64,000 nucleotides of DNA from Thiohalophilus sp. (GCF_034521165.1 NZ_JAXHMV010000010.1:62001-126000), one strand, 5' to 3'; positions 8,018 to 17,235 are shown, counted from the stretch's first letter. Translations and numbers: made by a program. Notes: a model not told the origin generated them from the letters alone.

Positions 8018-9040
8018 ATGAGTAAGAACGTGGATATCGCGATTGTCGGGGTCACCGGCGCGGTGGGCGAGGTGATGCTGGAGATTCTCGAGCAGCGGGA
8101 TTTTCCGGTCGGGACGATCTATCCGCTGGCCAGCGCCAGCTCGGCCGGTAAGCGGGTGGAATTTCGCGGCAAGTCGCTGGTGGTCAGGGATCTGGCGGAG
8201 TTCGATTTCTCCCGGGTACAACTGGCGTTGTTTTGTGCCACCGAGGCGGTGGCGGCCGAGCATGCGCCCCGTGCGGCGGCGGCCGGTTGCGTGGTGATCG
8301 ATACCAGCGCGCGGTTTCGTAGTGATGCGTCGGTGCCGCTGGTGGTACCGGAAGTCAATCCGCAGGCCATCGCCGGTTACACGGCGCATAACCTGATTGC
8401 CAGCCCCGACGCCCTGGCGATTCAGTTATGGATGGCACTCAAGCCGCTCTACGATACCGTGGGGATTACCCGGCTCAATGTGGCGACTTACCAGGCGGTC
8501 TCCGGCAGCGGCAAGGCCGGGGTCAAGGAACTGGCCGGGCAGACCGCTAACCTGTTGAATGCCCGACCGCTCGAGCACCAGGTGTATGATCGGCAGATTG
8601 CCTTCAATGCCCTGGCGCAGGTCGAGCCGCTGGAAGATAACGGTTATACGCGGGCCGAGATGAATCTGGTGCGGGAAAGTCGCAAAATTCTGGGCGATGA
8701 AAACCTGCCGATTAATCCGACCGCGGTCAGGATTCCGGTATTTTACGGCCATGGGATGGCCGTGCATCTGGAGACCCGGGATAAGCTCGGTGCGGGGCAG
8801 GCGCGGGCCTTGCTGCAGCAGACCCCCGGCGTCACGGTCATGGATGCCTTGCGGGACGACGGTTATCCGAGTGCGGTGAGCGACGCGGCCAATGAAAATG
8901 CCGTGCTGGTCGGCCGGATTCGGGAAGATATCTCCCATCCGCAGGGACTGGATCTGTGGATCGTGAGCGATAATGTGCGCAAAGGGGCGGCATTAAATAG
9001 TGTTCAAATTGCAGAAATTTTGGTAAAAGACTATTTATAA
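8018..9040 (+). CDS. usg: Usg-like paralogue of aspartate-semialdehyde dehydrogenase lacking the catalytic cysteine
   Basis: A 340-residue protein with the ASADH fold: a nucleotide-binding N-terminus (IVGVTGAVGEVMLEIL), the middle VSGSGKAGVKELAGQ segment, and the C-terminal FYGHGMAVHLET region. In true enzymes the active site reads NPNC; here the equivalent is SPDA, with Ala132 in place of the nucleophilic cysteine, so dehydrogenase activity is not expected. By position (asd-usg-fimV-truA) it is the Usg protein of Gammaproteobacteria, whose role is not well defined. The frame stays open upstream into the repeat, but ATG 8018 fits the family N-terminus (MSKNVDIAIVG). Confidence 0.9.
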   Translation: MSKNVDIAIVGVTGAVGEVMLEILEQRDFPVGTIYPLASASSAGKRVEFRGKSLVVRDLAEFDFSRVQLALFCATEAVAAEHAPRAAAAGCVVIDTSARFRSDASVPLVVPEVNPQAIAGYTAHNLIASPDALAIQLWMALKPLYDTVGITRLNVATYQAVSGSGKAGVKELAGQTANLLNARPLEHQVYDRQIAFNALAQVEPLEDNGYTRAEMNLVRESRKILGDENLPINPTAVRIPVFYGHGMAVHLETRDKLGAGQARALLQQTPGVTVMDALRDDGYPSAVSDAANENAVLVGRIREDISHPQGLDLWIVSDNVRKGAALNSVQIAEILVKDYL

Positions 9041-9164
9041 GCTATAGTTACTGCATACTCATAAAGAATCTTCAAAAAAACCGGAATAAGTTGTTGATAT
9101 ACAAGAATAAAAAGGTTGCCGCCAGTTTGAGGGGAGCGGGAGCATGACAGACTGGAGAATTTCT

Positions 9165-12100
9165 ATGTTGCGAAAGTGGGTTGTGGGCCTGGCTTCGGCG
9201 TGCCTGATCCTGGTGCCGTTGACCGCTCAGGCGTTGGGGTTTGGCAATATCAAGCTCAATTCGGCACTCAATGAACCGCTCGACGCCCGGATCGAACTGA
9301 TCTCGCCGACCGATTCTGATATCGATTCCCTGAACGTTAAACTGGCCTCCGAAGGCGCTTTCACCCGCGCCGGTATCGACCGTCCCCATTTCCTCAACGG
9401 CCTGCAGTTTGAAGTCGTCGAACAGGGCGGTGAGAACTATATTCAGATTGATTCCCGCGAATCGATTCGCGAGCCGTTTGTCAATTTCCTGCTGGAGTTC
9501 AGCTGGGACAACGGGCGGATGCTGCGCGAATACACCATGCTGCTGGACCCGCCCGGCCGCGTCACCCGCGAGCCGGCGCCGGCCATGGCCGAGACCCCGG
9601 TGACCGAGGAACCGGCGGATACCATTGAGCGTTACGAGCCGCAACCCTACAGCCCTGAACCCGCTGCGCCGGCCGAAGAACCGTCGCCCATGCCGGAGGA
9701 ACCGGCACCGGAACCCGAACCCGCCGCCGATGCGCCGGCCATGGCGGAAGAAGCGGATGAACCGGAAGTGATCGAGGTCGGGCCGGCCACCGAGGAGGTC
9801 CCCGCAGACGAACAGGCGGCCTGGCAAACCAGCGACGCCTTCATTGATGACGGCTCTCTGTTCCCGCGTATCGATATCAGTGGTTATCGCAGCGATGATA
9901 TCGAACTGGGCGAACTCGATTACGGTGTGACCAAAGACGGTGACAACGCCTGGACTATCGCCGAGAAACTGCAGAGCAGTGCCGAGTCGGCCAGTATTTA
10001 CCAGATTATGATGGCGTTGCTGCAAAGCAATCCCGATGCCTTTATCGATGGCAATGTCCATCGCCTCAAGAGCGGCCAGGTCCTGCGTATTGAGGACCCC
10101 TCGCTGCTGGATGCCATGAGCCGGCAACAGGCGGCCAATGAATATATGGCCCAGACCGAAAGCTGGAACGATTACCGCCAGGCCGTGGCCGAGCGGACCG
10201 GACGCCAGGCTGTCGTGGCCGAGGCCGGCGCTGAACAGGCACCGGTACGGGCACAAAACGGTGGCGAGCTGACGCTCTCCTCGCCCGATGGCGATGATCT
10301 GCAAGCCGGTGCCGGCGCCAGCGAGGACGCCGTCAGCAACGATCTGATCGCCCTGCAGGATGAGCTGCGCCAGGTTCGCGAAAACGCCGCTTCCACGCAA
10401 GAACGCAACGTCGAACTCAATCGACAGCTGCAGGAAATGGAAGAAGAACTGGCCCGGCTGCAACGTTCCGTGTCTATCAAGAATGACGAACTGGCCGCCC
10501 TGCAGCAGCAACTGGCCGAACTGAACACTGAACCGGCGCTGCCACAGACACCCGCGCCGGAAGAAACGGCCGTTGAAGAGTCTGTTGAACCGCAACTGGC
10601 GGAAGAAGCGAGCGAACCCGAACCGGCGATGACTCGCGAGCAAGCCGAGGAAGAAGCGGAAGCGGAAATAGCCCCGCAACCCGGGGCGGAAGCCGAACCG
10701 GCACCGGAATCGGTACAACCTCCTCAGGAGCCAGCCGAACCTGAAACGCCCGCTGCCGAGGAAGAACCGCAAGCGGCGAGCGTGCCACAAACCGACGAAC
10801 CCAAAGGCATGGTGGAAGAGTATCTCACCATGGCCAAAGAGATCTTCAACAGTGCCGTCGGCGTGGTCGGTGGCATGATTGGCGCCTCCGGCAATTCCCT
10901 GCTGATGTATGTGGTGGCCCCGGTGCTGCTGGTGCTGGTGATCCTGATGCTGATTGTGGTGCGTCGGCGCCGCGCGGCCGAAGGTAATTATCAGGAGAGT
11001 ATCCTCTCCGGTGGCCCCTCCACCGTGACCAATAGTGGCGAAGCAGGTCCCGAGTCCGGTGAGTCCTCATTCTTGAGTGACTTTGCCGTCAGTGGTGCCG
11101 GTGCGATTCAAACCGAGGACTCGGAAGTCGATCCGCTGACCGAAGCGGATGTTTTCATGGCCTATGGCCGTTACGAAGCGGCCGAAGAGCGCTTGCAGGA
11201 AGCCATCGAACAGGAACCCGGGCGCAAGGAGCTCAAACTGAAGTTGCTGGAACTGTATTCCGCCACCGGCAACAGCAATGCATTTGAAAATCTGGCCGAA
11301 GAGTTTTATGCCAGTCTCGGCGGCGAGGCCGACTCCGATCCCCAGTGGGAAAAAGTCGTGGCCATGGGCAAGGAGCTGGTGCCGAATAATCCGCTGTTCG
11401 CCGCCGGCGCGGCGGCCGCGGCAGCGGCCCCGAACCTGGGTGGCGGGGACGCCGCCACGGGCCTGTCCGACAGCCAGGTCATGGATATTGGTCTGGATAC
11501 CGGGGTCTTTGAAGACAGCGATTTTGCCGGCTCCCAGCCGGGCGGTGGCGGTGACTCGGAGCTCGATTTCAATCTGGATTTCGGCACCGAAAGCGATACG
11601 CCGGCGGCGACCTCCGAAGAGAGTGCCGGGGGCATGGACTTCAATCTCGATATAGGCAGTGAACCGGTCCCGACAGAAGAGCAGGCGCAAGCCGGTTCAG
11701 AGCTTGATTTCAATCTCGACATGGGGACCGAAGCGACGCCGGAGGCCGCGTCAGAAGCTGATACCGGTGGCATGGATTTCAATCTGGATGACGATGATAC
11801 CGGCGGTGGTCTCGACTTTAACCTCGGCGGGGATGAAGCGTCCGGTAATGAACTGGACTTCAACCTCAACAGTGAGGAAAGCGATACCAGAAATGATCTG
11901 GACTTCAATCTCGGCGGTGAGGAAAGCGATACCAGAAATGATCTGGAATTCAATCTCGATAGTGGCACCGGAAGCCCTGATACAGAAAGTGATCTGAGTC
12001 TGGACCTGGATAGCGATACAGAAGCCCCGGCAGCTGACGCCGGTGGCCTCGATTTCAATCTGGGCGAGGAGGACAACACCCTCTCGCTGGATACCGGCAA

Positions 12101-12395
12101 CGAAGCGGCGCAAGGGGCCGACGAGGAACAGACCATGGCGATCGACGCCGGCGGGCTGGACTTCGGTGGTGATGAGCAGGGCGGCATGGATCTGGACCTG
12201 GATGCCTCCGATGCGGCGGATTCGGAAATGTCGCTGGGAGGCGGGGATGAAGTCGGGACCAAGCTGGATCTGGCCCGGGCGTACATCGACATGGGCGATC
12301 CCGACGGGGCCCGCAGTATCCTCGATGAAGTCCTCGACGAAGGCGATGATTCCCAGAAGCAGGAAGCTCAGCAACTGATACAACAGATTGCCTGA
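9165..12395 (+). CDS. fimV: FimV-family pilus/polar-hub inner-membrane protein
   Basis: A 1076-residue FimV. Order of parts: signal peptide (residues 1-23, ending AQALG), the conserved periplasmic FimV domain (LNEPLDARIEL to LLEFSWDNGRMLREYTMLLDP, about 30-135), a Pro/Glu-rich linker, a LysM-like domain (about 250-305), a coiled coil (about 390-445), a second acidic Pro-rich linker, one transmembrane helix (about 580-603) with an RRRR stop, a cytoplasmic TPR-like segment (about 655-705), a very acidic region with about a dozen DFNLD-type repeats (about 790-1010), and the C-terminal FimV TPR domain (KLDLARAYIDMGDPDGARSIL). In Pseudomonas FimV recruits type IV pilus and c-di-GMP machinery to the pole. 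ATG 9165 matches the signal peptide start; ATG 9144 is upstream. Confidence 0.93.
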   Translation: MLRKWVVGLASACLILVPLTAQALGFGNIKLNSALNEPLDARIELISPTDSDIDSLNVKLASEGAFTRAGIDRPHFLNGLQFEVVEQGGENYIQIDSRESIREPFVNFLLEFSWDNGRMLREYTMLLDPPGRVTREPAPAMAETPVTEEPADTIERYEPQPYSPEPAAPAEEPSPMPEEPAPEPEPAADAPAMAEEADEPEVIEVGPATEEVPADEQAAWQTSDAFIDDGSLFPRIDISGYRSDDIELGELDYGVTKDGDNAWTIAEKLQSSAESASIYQIMMALLQSNPDAFIDGNVHRLKSGQVLRIEDPSLLDAMSRQQAANEYMAQTESWNDYRQAVAERTGRQAVVAEAGAEQAPVRAQNGGELTLSSPDGDDLQAGAGASEDAVSNDLIALQDELRQVRENAASTQERNVELNRQLQEMEEELARLQRSVSIKNDELAALQQQLAELNTEPALPQTPAPEETAVEESVEPQLAEEASEPEPAMTREQAEEEAEAEIAPQPGAEAEPAPESVQPPQEPAEPETPAAEEEPQAASVPQTDEPKGMVEEYLTMAKEIFNSAVGVVGGMIGASGNSLLMYVVAPVLLVLVILMLIVVRRRRAAEGNYQESILSGGPSTVTNSGEAGPESGESSFLSDFAVSGAGAIQTEDSEVDPLTEADVFMAYGRYEAAEERLQEAIEQEPGRKELKLKLLELYSATGNSNAFENLAEEFYASLGGEADSDPQWEKVVAMGKELVPNNPLFAAGAAAAAAAPNLGGGDAATGLSDSQVMDIGLDTGVFEDSDFAGSQPGGGGDSELDFNLDFGTESDTPAATSEESAGGMDFNLDIGSEPVPTEEQAQAGSELDFNLDMGTEATPEAASEADTGGMDFNLDDDDTGGGLDFNLGGDEASGNELDFNLNSEESDTRNDLDFNLGGEESDTRNDLEFNLDSGTGSPDTESDLSLDLDSDTEAPAADAGGLDFNLGEEDNTLSLDTGNEAAQGADEEQTMAIDAGGLDFGGDEQGGMDLDLDASDAADSEMSLGGGDEVGTKLDLARAYIDMGDPDGARSILDEVLDEGDDSQKQEAQQLIQQIA

Positions 12396-12399
12396 GTAG

Positions 12400-13089
12400 A
12401 TGCATCCGGTTATCCGGGTAGTCAGCTTTTTACTTTTTTGTATCGCGCTGGCTCGCCCGGACCAGGAACAGTTGATTCTGGCCGGACTGCTGATGGCCGT
12501 GCTGTTCTCGCGCTGTTCGTTTGATCAGTTTACCCAATCCCTTGGCATGGTTCGTCGCCTGCGCTGGCTGTTGCTCTCCGTGGTAGTGATCTACGGCTGG
12601 TTTACCCCCGGCTTACCCATATCGTTGCCGCTGCCGGATTATCTGTTACCGACCCGCATTGGCCTGGAAACCGGTCTGTTACGCGGCATCACTCTGATCC
12701 TGATCCTGCTGGCCGCCGGTCTGCTGCTGGTGACCACCTCCCGCGCCCAGTTGATTGCCGCACTGTACTGGCTGCTGGCGCCACTACGTTATCTGGGCCT
12801 GCAACCGGAGCGGCTCGCCGTGCGCCTGAGCCTGACACTGGCCTATGTGGAACAGCAGGAAAGCCTCTGGCGTGCACCGCCGCCAGCGCCGCAGGAGCGC
12901 CTGCAGGGCCGGATTAATCGCATTGCCCGGCATCTGGGCAGTTTGCTGCCGCGTCTGTTCGAACAGGCCACCGAGCAACCCCGCCAGAGCGTCACGCTTG
13001 AACTGCCGGCGCCGCCGGGCCTGATACAATGGGGCTGGCCGGTCGCCCTGAGCGCCGGTTTTATCATCAGCGCCTTTATCGAACTGTAA
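12400..13089 (+). CDS. EcfT/CbiQ-like integral membrane protein
   Basis: A 229-residue membrane protein starting four bases after the fimV stop. Hydrophobic segments lie at about residues 5-18, 25-37, 53-67, 93-112 and 208-227. The segment LLAPLRYLGLQPERLAVRLSLTLAYV (about residues 125-150; shown here only to mark the site) resembles the cytoplasmic coupling helix of energy-coupling-factor T components (CbiQ/EcfT), which link vitamin or metal S components to ATPases. No ATPase or S component is encoded next to it, so a transport role is not supported by context. The placement between fimV and truA suggests co-transcription with both. Confidence 0.5.
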   Translation: MHPVIRVVSFLLFCIALARPDQEQLILAGLLMAVLFSRCSFDQFTQSLGMVRRLRWLLLSVVVIYGWFTPGLPISLPLPDYLLPTRIGLETGLLRGITLILILLAAGLLLVTTSRAQLIAALYWLLAPLRYLGLQPERLAVRLSLTLAYVEQQESLWRAPPPAPQERLQGRINRIARHLGSLLPRLFEQATEQPRQSVTLELPAPPGLIQWGWPVALSAGFIISAFIEL

Positions 13090-13103
13090 ATCCCGGAGAC
13101 CTT

Positions 13104-13898
13104 GTGCGAATCGCGGCAGGCGTAGAATACGATGGCAGTGCTTTTTGCGGCTGGCAGTATCAGGATCACTCACCGAGTGTGCAGGCCGTAGTGGAAAAGG
13201 CCCTGGGCAAGGTGGCCAATCATCCCGTGCGGGTGATGTGTGCCGGGCGCACCGACACCGGTGTGCACGCGGCCGGCCAGGTGATCCATTTCGATACCGA
13301 GGCTGAACGCAACGAATTTTCCTGGGTGCGCGGCACCAACAGTAACCTGCCCGCCAGCGTACGCCTGTTATGGACTCGCGAGGTGGATGAGAGCTTTCAT
13401 GCCCGCTTCAAGGCGCAATGTCGCTATTACCGCTATGTGATTTTCAACCGTGCCATCCATTCGGCCTGTTTGCACAAACGGGTCAGCTGGGAATACCGGC
13501 CGCTGGAACTGTTCCCCATGCAGCAGGCGGCTCAACATTTACTCGGCGAACACGATTTCAGTGCCTACCGGGCGGTGGCCTGCCAGGCCAAAAGTCCGGT
13601 TCGAACGCTCTATCAACTCGACATCCGGCAACAGGGATCCTTCATTATTCTGGATCTGTCGGCCAACGCCTTTTTGCATCACATGGTACGTAATATCGCC
13701 GGGGTTCTGATGCGTATCGGTGCCGGCGAAGCCGAACCTGACTGGGCCCGGCAGGTACTGGAATTACGGGATCGCACTCTCGGCGGTGTCACCGCACCGC
13801 CCGATGGACTCTACTTGACGCGGGTCGATTATCCCGCTGAGTTTAAACTTCCCGGGCAGGTCGACGCCGATCTGTGCGGCCCGTTCGATTTTTTCTGA
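13104..13898 (+). CDS. truA: tRNA pseudouridine(38-40) synthase TruA
   Basis: It converts uridines 38-40 in the anticodon stem-loop of many tRNAs to pseudouridine. With the GTG start at 13104 it is 264 residues, normal for TruA; ggag lies six bases upstream and the N-terminus VRIAAGVEYDGSAFCGWQ fits the family. The longer open frame from 13029 would overlap the previous gene and is unlikely. The catalytic aspartate is Asp51 in GRTDTGVHA. C-terminal motifs FLHHMVRNIAG and the DGLYL segment are present. It is the last gene of this run; an intrinsic terminator follows about 85 bases later. Confidence 0.95.
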   Translation: MRIAAGVEYDGSAFCGWQYQDHSPSVQAVVEKALGKVANHPVRVMCAGRTDTGVHAAGQVIHFDTEAERNEFSWVRGTNSNLPASVRLLWTREVDESFHARFKAQCRYYRYVIFNRAIHSACLHKRVSWEYRPLELFPMQQAAQHLLGEHDFSAYRAVACQAKSPVRTLYQLDIRQQGSFIILDLSANAFLHHMVRNIAGVLMRIGAGEAEPDWARQVLELRDRTLGGVTAPPDGLYLTRVDYPAEFKLPGQVDADLCGPFDFF

Positions 13899-13983
13899 CC
13901 CGTTTGATCCAGGTCAAAGTGCCGGGGCAGGGGGGCTGGCAAGCTGTCTTCAGCTAACGGTGCATTCTCCATAGCTGATCTTT

Positions 13984-14010
13984 CCCGCCGACCCCCGGCG
14001 GGATTTTTTT
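13984..14010 (+). terminator. Intrinsic terminator after truA
   Basis: Stem cccgccg / cggcggg with a five-base loop, followed by attttttt. It lies about 85 bases after the truA stop in the right orientation. Confidence 0.85.
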
Positions 14011-14392
14011 GCGCCACTTTTCGTGTCCTATGGAAGTAACGCAGAGGGCGCAGAGACGCAAAGAACGCGGAGGGGATGTAATTATAAACCCTGGTAAACC
14101 GCCGTCTTCGGCGGAGACTCAATCAGGCTGTGCCGTTGCGGTGTGCCGCGTTGGAAAGTGGCTCCTTGGAACCGGCCAGTTTTCCAGGGAGGCGATTATG
14201 CCAGAGGTAGAGTGGTAGGCTGGACATAGCAACGCGGTGTCCGGCAATCGGAGGTGTTATCCGATAGCGCTTCGCTTTGTCGGGTCTACGACTTTATCTG
14301 AATACACTCAATAAACCGGTGATTCAATCCTCTGTTTTTTCAGTGCGGGTCGGTGTGTTCGATGATTCGCTGGTTTTGTCCATTTGGGACTT

Positions 14393-14468
14393 AACCACGA
14401 AGACACCAGGACACGAAGAAATCATTTGATCTTTGCGTCCTCCGCGTCTCTGCGAACTTGGCGTTATT
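14393..14468. repeat. Inverted repeat family A, copy 6 (accacgaagacacc variant)
   Basis: The left arm reads aaccacgaagacaccagg-acacgaag and the right arm tttgcgtcctccgcgtctctgcg..., with the loop aaatcatttgatc between. The left arm is closer to the ccaagacacc variant seen at 45229-45342 than to the cgcagag variant, so this copy seems to mix two versions. It lies just after the stop of the Tsx-like gene. Confidence 0.7.
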
Positions 14469-14498
14469 TCCAGTAAAGTCAAAAAGTGACGCCCTGGC

Positions 14499-15293
14499 TC
14501 AAAGGCGCAGCACGATCAGTGCCTGCAGGACATTGTCCTCGGTTTGTTTATCGCCCAGCTTGTTGTGCCAGTATTGCCATTCGACGCCGACAAACAGGCG
14601 ATCGGGGCTATTCCCTGTTGCATGGCCCAGATCATAGCGAAATTGGGGCTGTAGCAAAATCCAGTCATGTACGGTCTGACCGAATTCATTATTACGCTCG
14701 GCAATGTATTCACCATGTCCCTCGATGCTGAAGCGGTGCTCACCCACAGTAAAAGGATAGGCCCAGTTGAGATCGAACAAGTAGCTGTTGTCCTCGGCCG
14801 GCGCACCGCCACCGTTTACTCCGGCACTGTCGTCAAGATAGAGGGTGAAGTCGGTATTGAAAAAAGTGAAACCCGGGATATTCCAGCTCAGACGGATGCC
14901 TGGCAGGTATTTGCGTACCCGCGCATCGCGGGAATAATTGATCCCGGCCAGCAGGCCGATATCGCTGAGCCTGCCGAAGCCGACGTTTTTATTTACCAGT
15001 TTTTCCAGACTGAAATTGACATACAGTTCGCTGTAGATGTCATCATCATTAAAATCATCGGCATGGCGATCATCCAGATAATCGGCAAACAGAAACAGAT
15101 CGCCGAATTCCCGGCCACTGGCGTGTTGAAATGTGAGAATGCGGGTATCGCTACGGGCGCCGCCGGCAAATGTTGGCGCGGCAAGTGAGCCGCGCTGGTA
15201 GTGCAGTTCGTTAATCTGCCATTGTAGCGCCAGGGCACTGTCGATACTGCCTGTGCCAAGCAGGCACAGGAGAAGCGCAAGGCGAGCTGTCAT
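14499..15293 (-). CDS. Tsx-like (nucleoside channel family) outer-membrane protein
   Basis: A 264-residue protein with a 22-residue signal peptide (MTARLALLLC...SALA). The mature part has the alternating pattern of a 12-strand barrel and Tsx/OmpK-type segments: WQINELHYQRG near the start, GDLFLFADYLDD, DIYSELYVNFSLEKL, and a final strand ending in LIVLRL. E. coli Tsx is a nucleoside channel; substrate here is unknown. ATG 15293 overlaps the stop of the upstream diguanylate cyclase (ATGA), so the two are probably translationally coupled. The longer open frame upstream lies inside the cyclase gene. Confidence 0.75.
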   Translation of the reverse strand: MTARLALLLCLLGTGSIDSALALQWQINELHYQRGSLAAPTFAGGARSDTRILTFQHASGREFGDLFLFADYLDDRHADDFNDDDIYSELYVNFSLEKLVNKNVGFGRLSDIGLLAGINYSRDARVRKYLPGIRLSWNIPGFTFFNTDFTLYLDDSAGVNGGGAPAEDNSYLFDLNWAYPFTVGEHRFSIEGHGEYIAERNNEFGQTVHDWILLQPQFRYDLGHATGNSPDRLFVGVEWQYWHNKLGDKQTEDNVLQALIVLRL

Positions 15294-16729
15294 GCGCGGC
15301 TCGTTTGGTTGCGTCCCTGCTTTTTGGACGTGTATAGCGCGGTATCGGCACGCTTGAGCATCTCCGCGAGGCTCTCGCCCGCCGCGTGTTCGACGATACC
15401 GATGCTGATAGTGATGTTCAGTGTTTCCTTGCCGCAACGGAAAGGGTGGTCCTGAATCGCCGTGCGAATGATTTCAGCCCGGCGTTCGGTTTCTTCCATG
15501 TCTACACCATTCATCAGCACCAGAAACTCGTCCCCGCCCCAGCGACACAGCGTATCGGAACTGCGGATGTGATCGCGGACGATCTCGGTGAAACTGCGCA
15601 AAATGGCATCACCGCAATCATGCCCCCAGGTATCATTAATGGGCTTGAAACCGTCTATATCCAGACTGAGGAGACTGACGGGGGTATTGTTACGCCGCGC
15701 GGCGGGGAGATCGTGCTCGAAAATAATTTCAAACACATGCCGATTGGCCGCCCCGGTCAGCTTGTCGGTCGAGGCCATTTCCTCGAGCCGACGTCGATAG
15801 CGGTTAAAACTGATCCAGGCGATGATCAGAACCAGGGTTGTGATCATTAAAGCGATGACAATATTGGCCAGCATGGCGCCGAGAATTCGCGAGTCAGTAT
15901 CCGATTGCGCCTGTTCCACGATCAGATACCAGTTCATCTCCGGCACCAGACGGCTGTTGACATAAACCGTTTTGCCATTGGCGCGCTCGTAACTGATCGA
16001 GGTGCTGGGATTGGACAGTATACGGGGAAATATCCGTTCCATGCCGGAGCGTTCCTGAATCCGGTCAGGTCCCTCATAATGGCTACCGCGTACCGTCACT
16101 TGGCCTTCCCGGTCGATGAAATAGATCTCACGGTTGTAGCGTTGCTGGTAACTCTCGATCAGATCCGCGACTTGCGTGACAGAGAGCCCGATACCGGTCG
16201 TGCCGATGAAATTGCCATTGAAGTCGATAACCCGGTAGTTGATGAAAATGTTCAGCCGACTGCGATCCGCCGTATCAAAATCGAGATTGATTTCGTAAGG
16301 ATCGTTCATATTGCGTACCCGGAAGTACCACTGATCGCCGGCGTCGTCTTCGGACAGGGTCTTGAGAATACCATTCGGATGGTAATAGCGGCGTGTGCGT
16401 TCGGAAACGTAAAATGCGGTGGTGGTTTCGTAACGTTTCTGTATTTCCTCAAGGTAACGAATGATTGGTTCGGATTTTTCCTCTTTCGCCAGCGCCCAGT
16501 CGCGCACGAAGGTATCGTGCGCCATCAAAGAGGAAATCAGAATCGAACGCAACAGATCGCGTTCGATCTCCGAATAAATGTTATCACTGGTCAGTGGCAG
16601 GCTCTCTTCGGCGATCTGATCACGCAGTGAATCGTGCGTGATCAGATAACTGATGATGCTGGTACCCAGAAAGGCGATAAGCAGCAGCGCGGCCAGTGCG
16701 ATAGTGAAATAGGATTTTTTGTACTGCAA
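15290..16729 (-). CDS. Membrane diguanylate cyclase with dCache sensor
   Basis: A 479-residue protein. A transmembrane helix at residues 8-29 is followed by a periplasmic dCache-like sensor (about 30-285, with DQWYFRVRN, TGIGLSVTQVADLI and the second PAS-like lobe), a second helix (about 288-312) and a GGDEF domain (about 320-475). The active site is intact (GGDEF, about residues 398-402), and RSSD five residues before it is a product-inhibition I-site, so it should make c-di-GMP and be feedback-controlled. The ligand of the sensor is unknown. It is the first gene of a two-gene unit with the Tsx-like porin, which hints that it senses a small molecule linked to porin traffic; that is inference. 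Confidence 0.9.
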   Translation of the reverse strand: MQYKKSYFTIALAALLLIAFLGTSIISYLITHDSLRDQIAEESLPLTSDNIYSEIERDLLRSILISSLMAHDTFVRDWALAKEEKSEPIIRYLEEIQKRYETTTAFYVSERTRRYYHPNGILKTLSEDDAGDQWYFRVRNMNDPYEINLDFDTADRSRLNIFINYRVIDFNGNFIGTTGIGLSVTQVADLIESYQQRYNREIYFIDREGQVTVRGSHYEGPDRIQERSGMERIFPRILSNPSTSISYERANGKTVYVNSRLVPEMNWYLIVEQAQSDTDSRILGAMLANIVIALMITTLVLIIAWISFNRYRRRLEEMASTDKLTGAANRHVFEIIFEHDLPAARRNNTPVSLLSLDIDGFKPINDTWGHDCGDAILRSFTEIVRDHIRSSDTLCRWGGDEFLVLMNGVDMEETERRAEIIRTAIQDHPFRCGKETLNITISIGIVEHAAGESLAEMLKRADTALYTSKKQGRNQTSRA

Positions 16730-17235
16730 AGGACGAAAGCCTGATTGATGTTATCGGGTATGCAAGGAAGTTCCGCATCGAAGCCGCAAAGTATATACAG
16801 CGTGGTAATCGGCTGTCTAATTGGATAACTTTAGGGGATTCTGAATATCCAATTAAAAGCCTGTAACGAATGAAGATGAATTCCTCGCTAACTGAGTACC
16901 CCGGTATCTGAGTGTTAACCGTATTTAAAGCACACTAAAAATGTTTTTTACTCCGCGCATTTTGCGACTCTGCGCGACGTACAGGGAAGTACTGGTGTCA
17001 CGGGAGTCAGGTGCCCTGACCAATCGGAGATTGGTAGGGTACTCATAATGAAGTCCGAAGGGGTTCTATGAGACAAGACGCGAGCGATCCTTCTGCGTTT
17101 ATTTTCATAAAATTCGAAAAGTGGCTTGGCGGAACGTCGGTACACGTTGCGGCGCTATACTAAATGCCTGTAAAATCAATAACCTTTGGACTTGTCCGGC
17201 TTGTGAGTCCGGCGTTTGACAGGATAGGGAAAACG
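16730..17235. other. 506-base divergent gap between the diguanylate cyclase and trpF
   Basis: No gene is supported. It contains a perfect nine-base inverted repeat (aattggata at 16819-16827 and tatccaatt at 16846-16854), a hairpin at 17014-17039 (accaatc gga gattggt with further ccct/aggg pairing), and a weak fragment of repeat family A near 16950-16976. Promoters for both flanking genes must lie here, but I cannot place them firmly. Confidence 0.6.

Larger units (their letters stand above)
13899..14498. other. 600-base gene-free stretch with repeats
   Basis: Between truA and the Tsx-like gene there is no convincing gene. It holds the terminator at 13984-14010, a single arm of repeat family A at about 14036-14078, a degenerate dyad at about 14240-14292 (tgttatccgatagcgcttcgctttgtcggg) that resembles REP-type palindromes, and a compact palindromic copy at 14393-14468. 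The open frames across it are antisense or repeat-derived. Confidence 0.7.

Noticed and set aside
9072..10790. 572-codon minus-strand frame opposite fimV
   Set aside because: It is rich in Phe/Arg/Gly, lacks domains, and mirrors the acidic codon pattern of fimV on the other strand.
13829..14122. 97-codon minus-strand frame after truA
   Set aside because: It runs through the truA end, the terminator and a repeat arm; no coding features.
16730..17235. Tryptophan attenuator upstream of trpF
   Set aside because: No short frame with Trp codons and no terminator/antiterminator pair with a T run before trpF.
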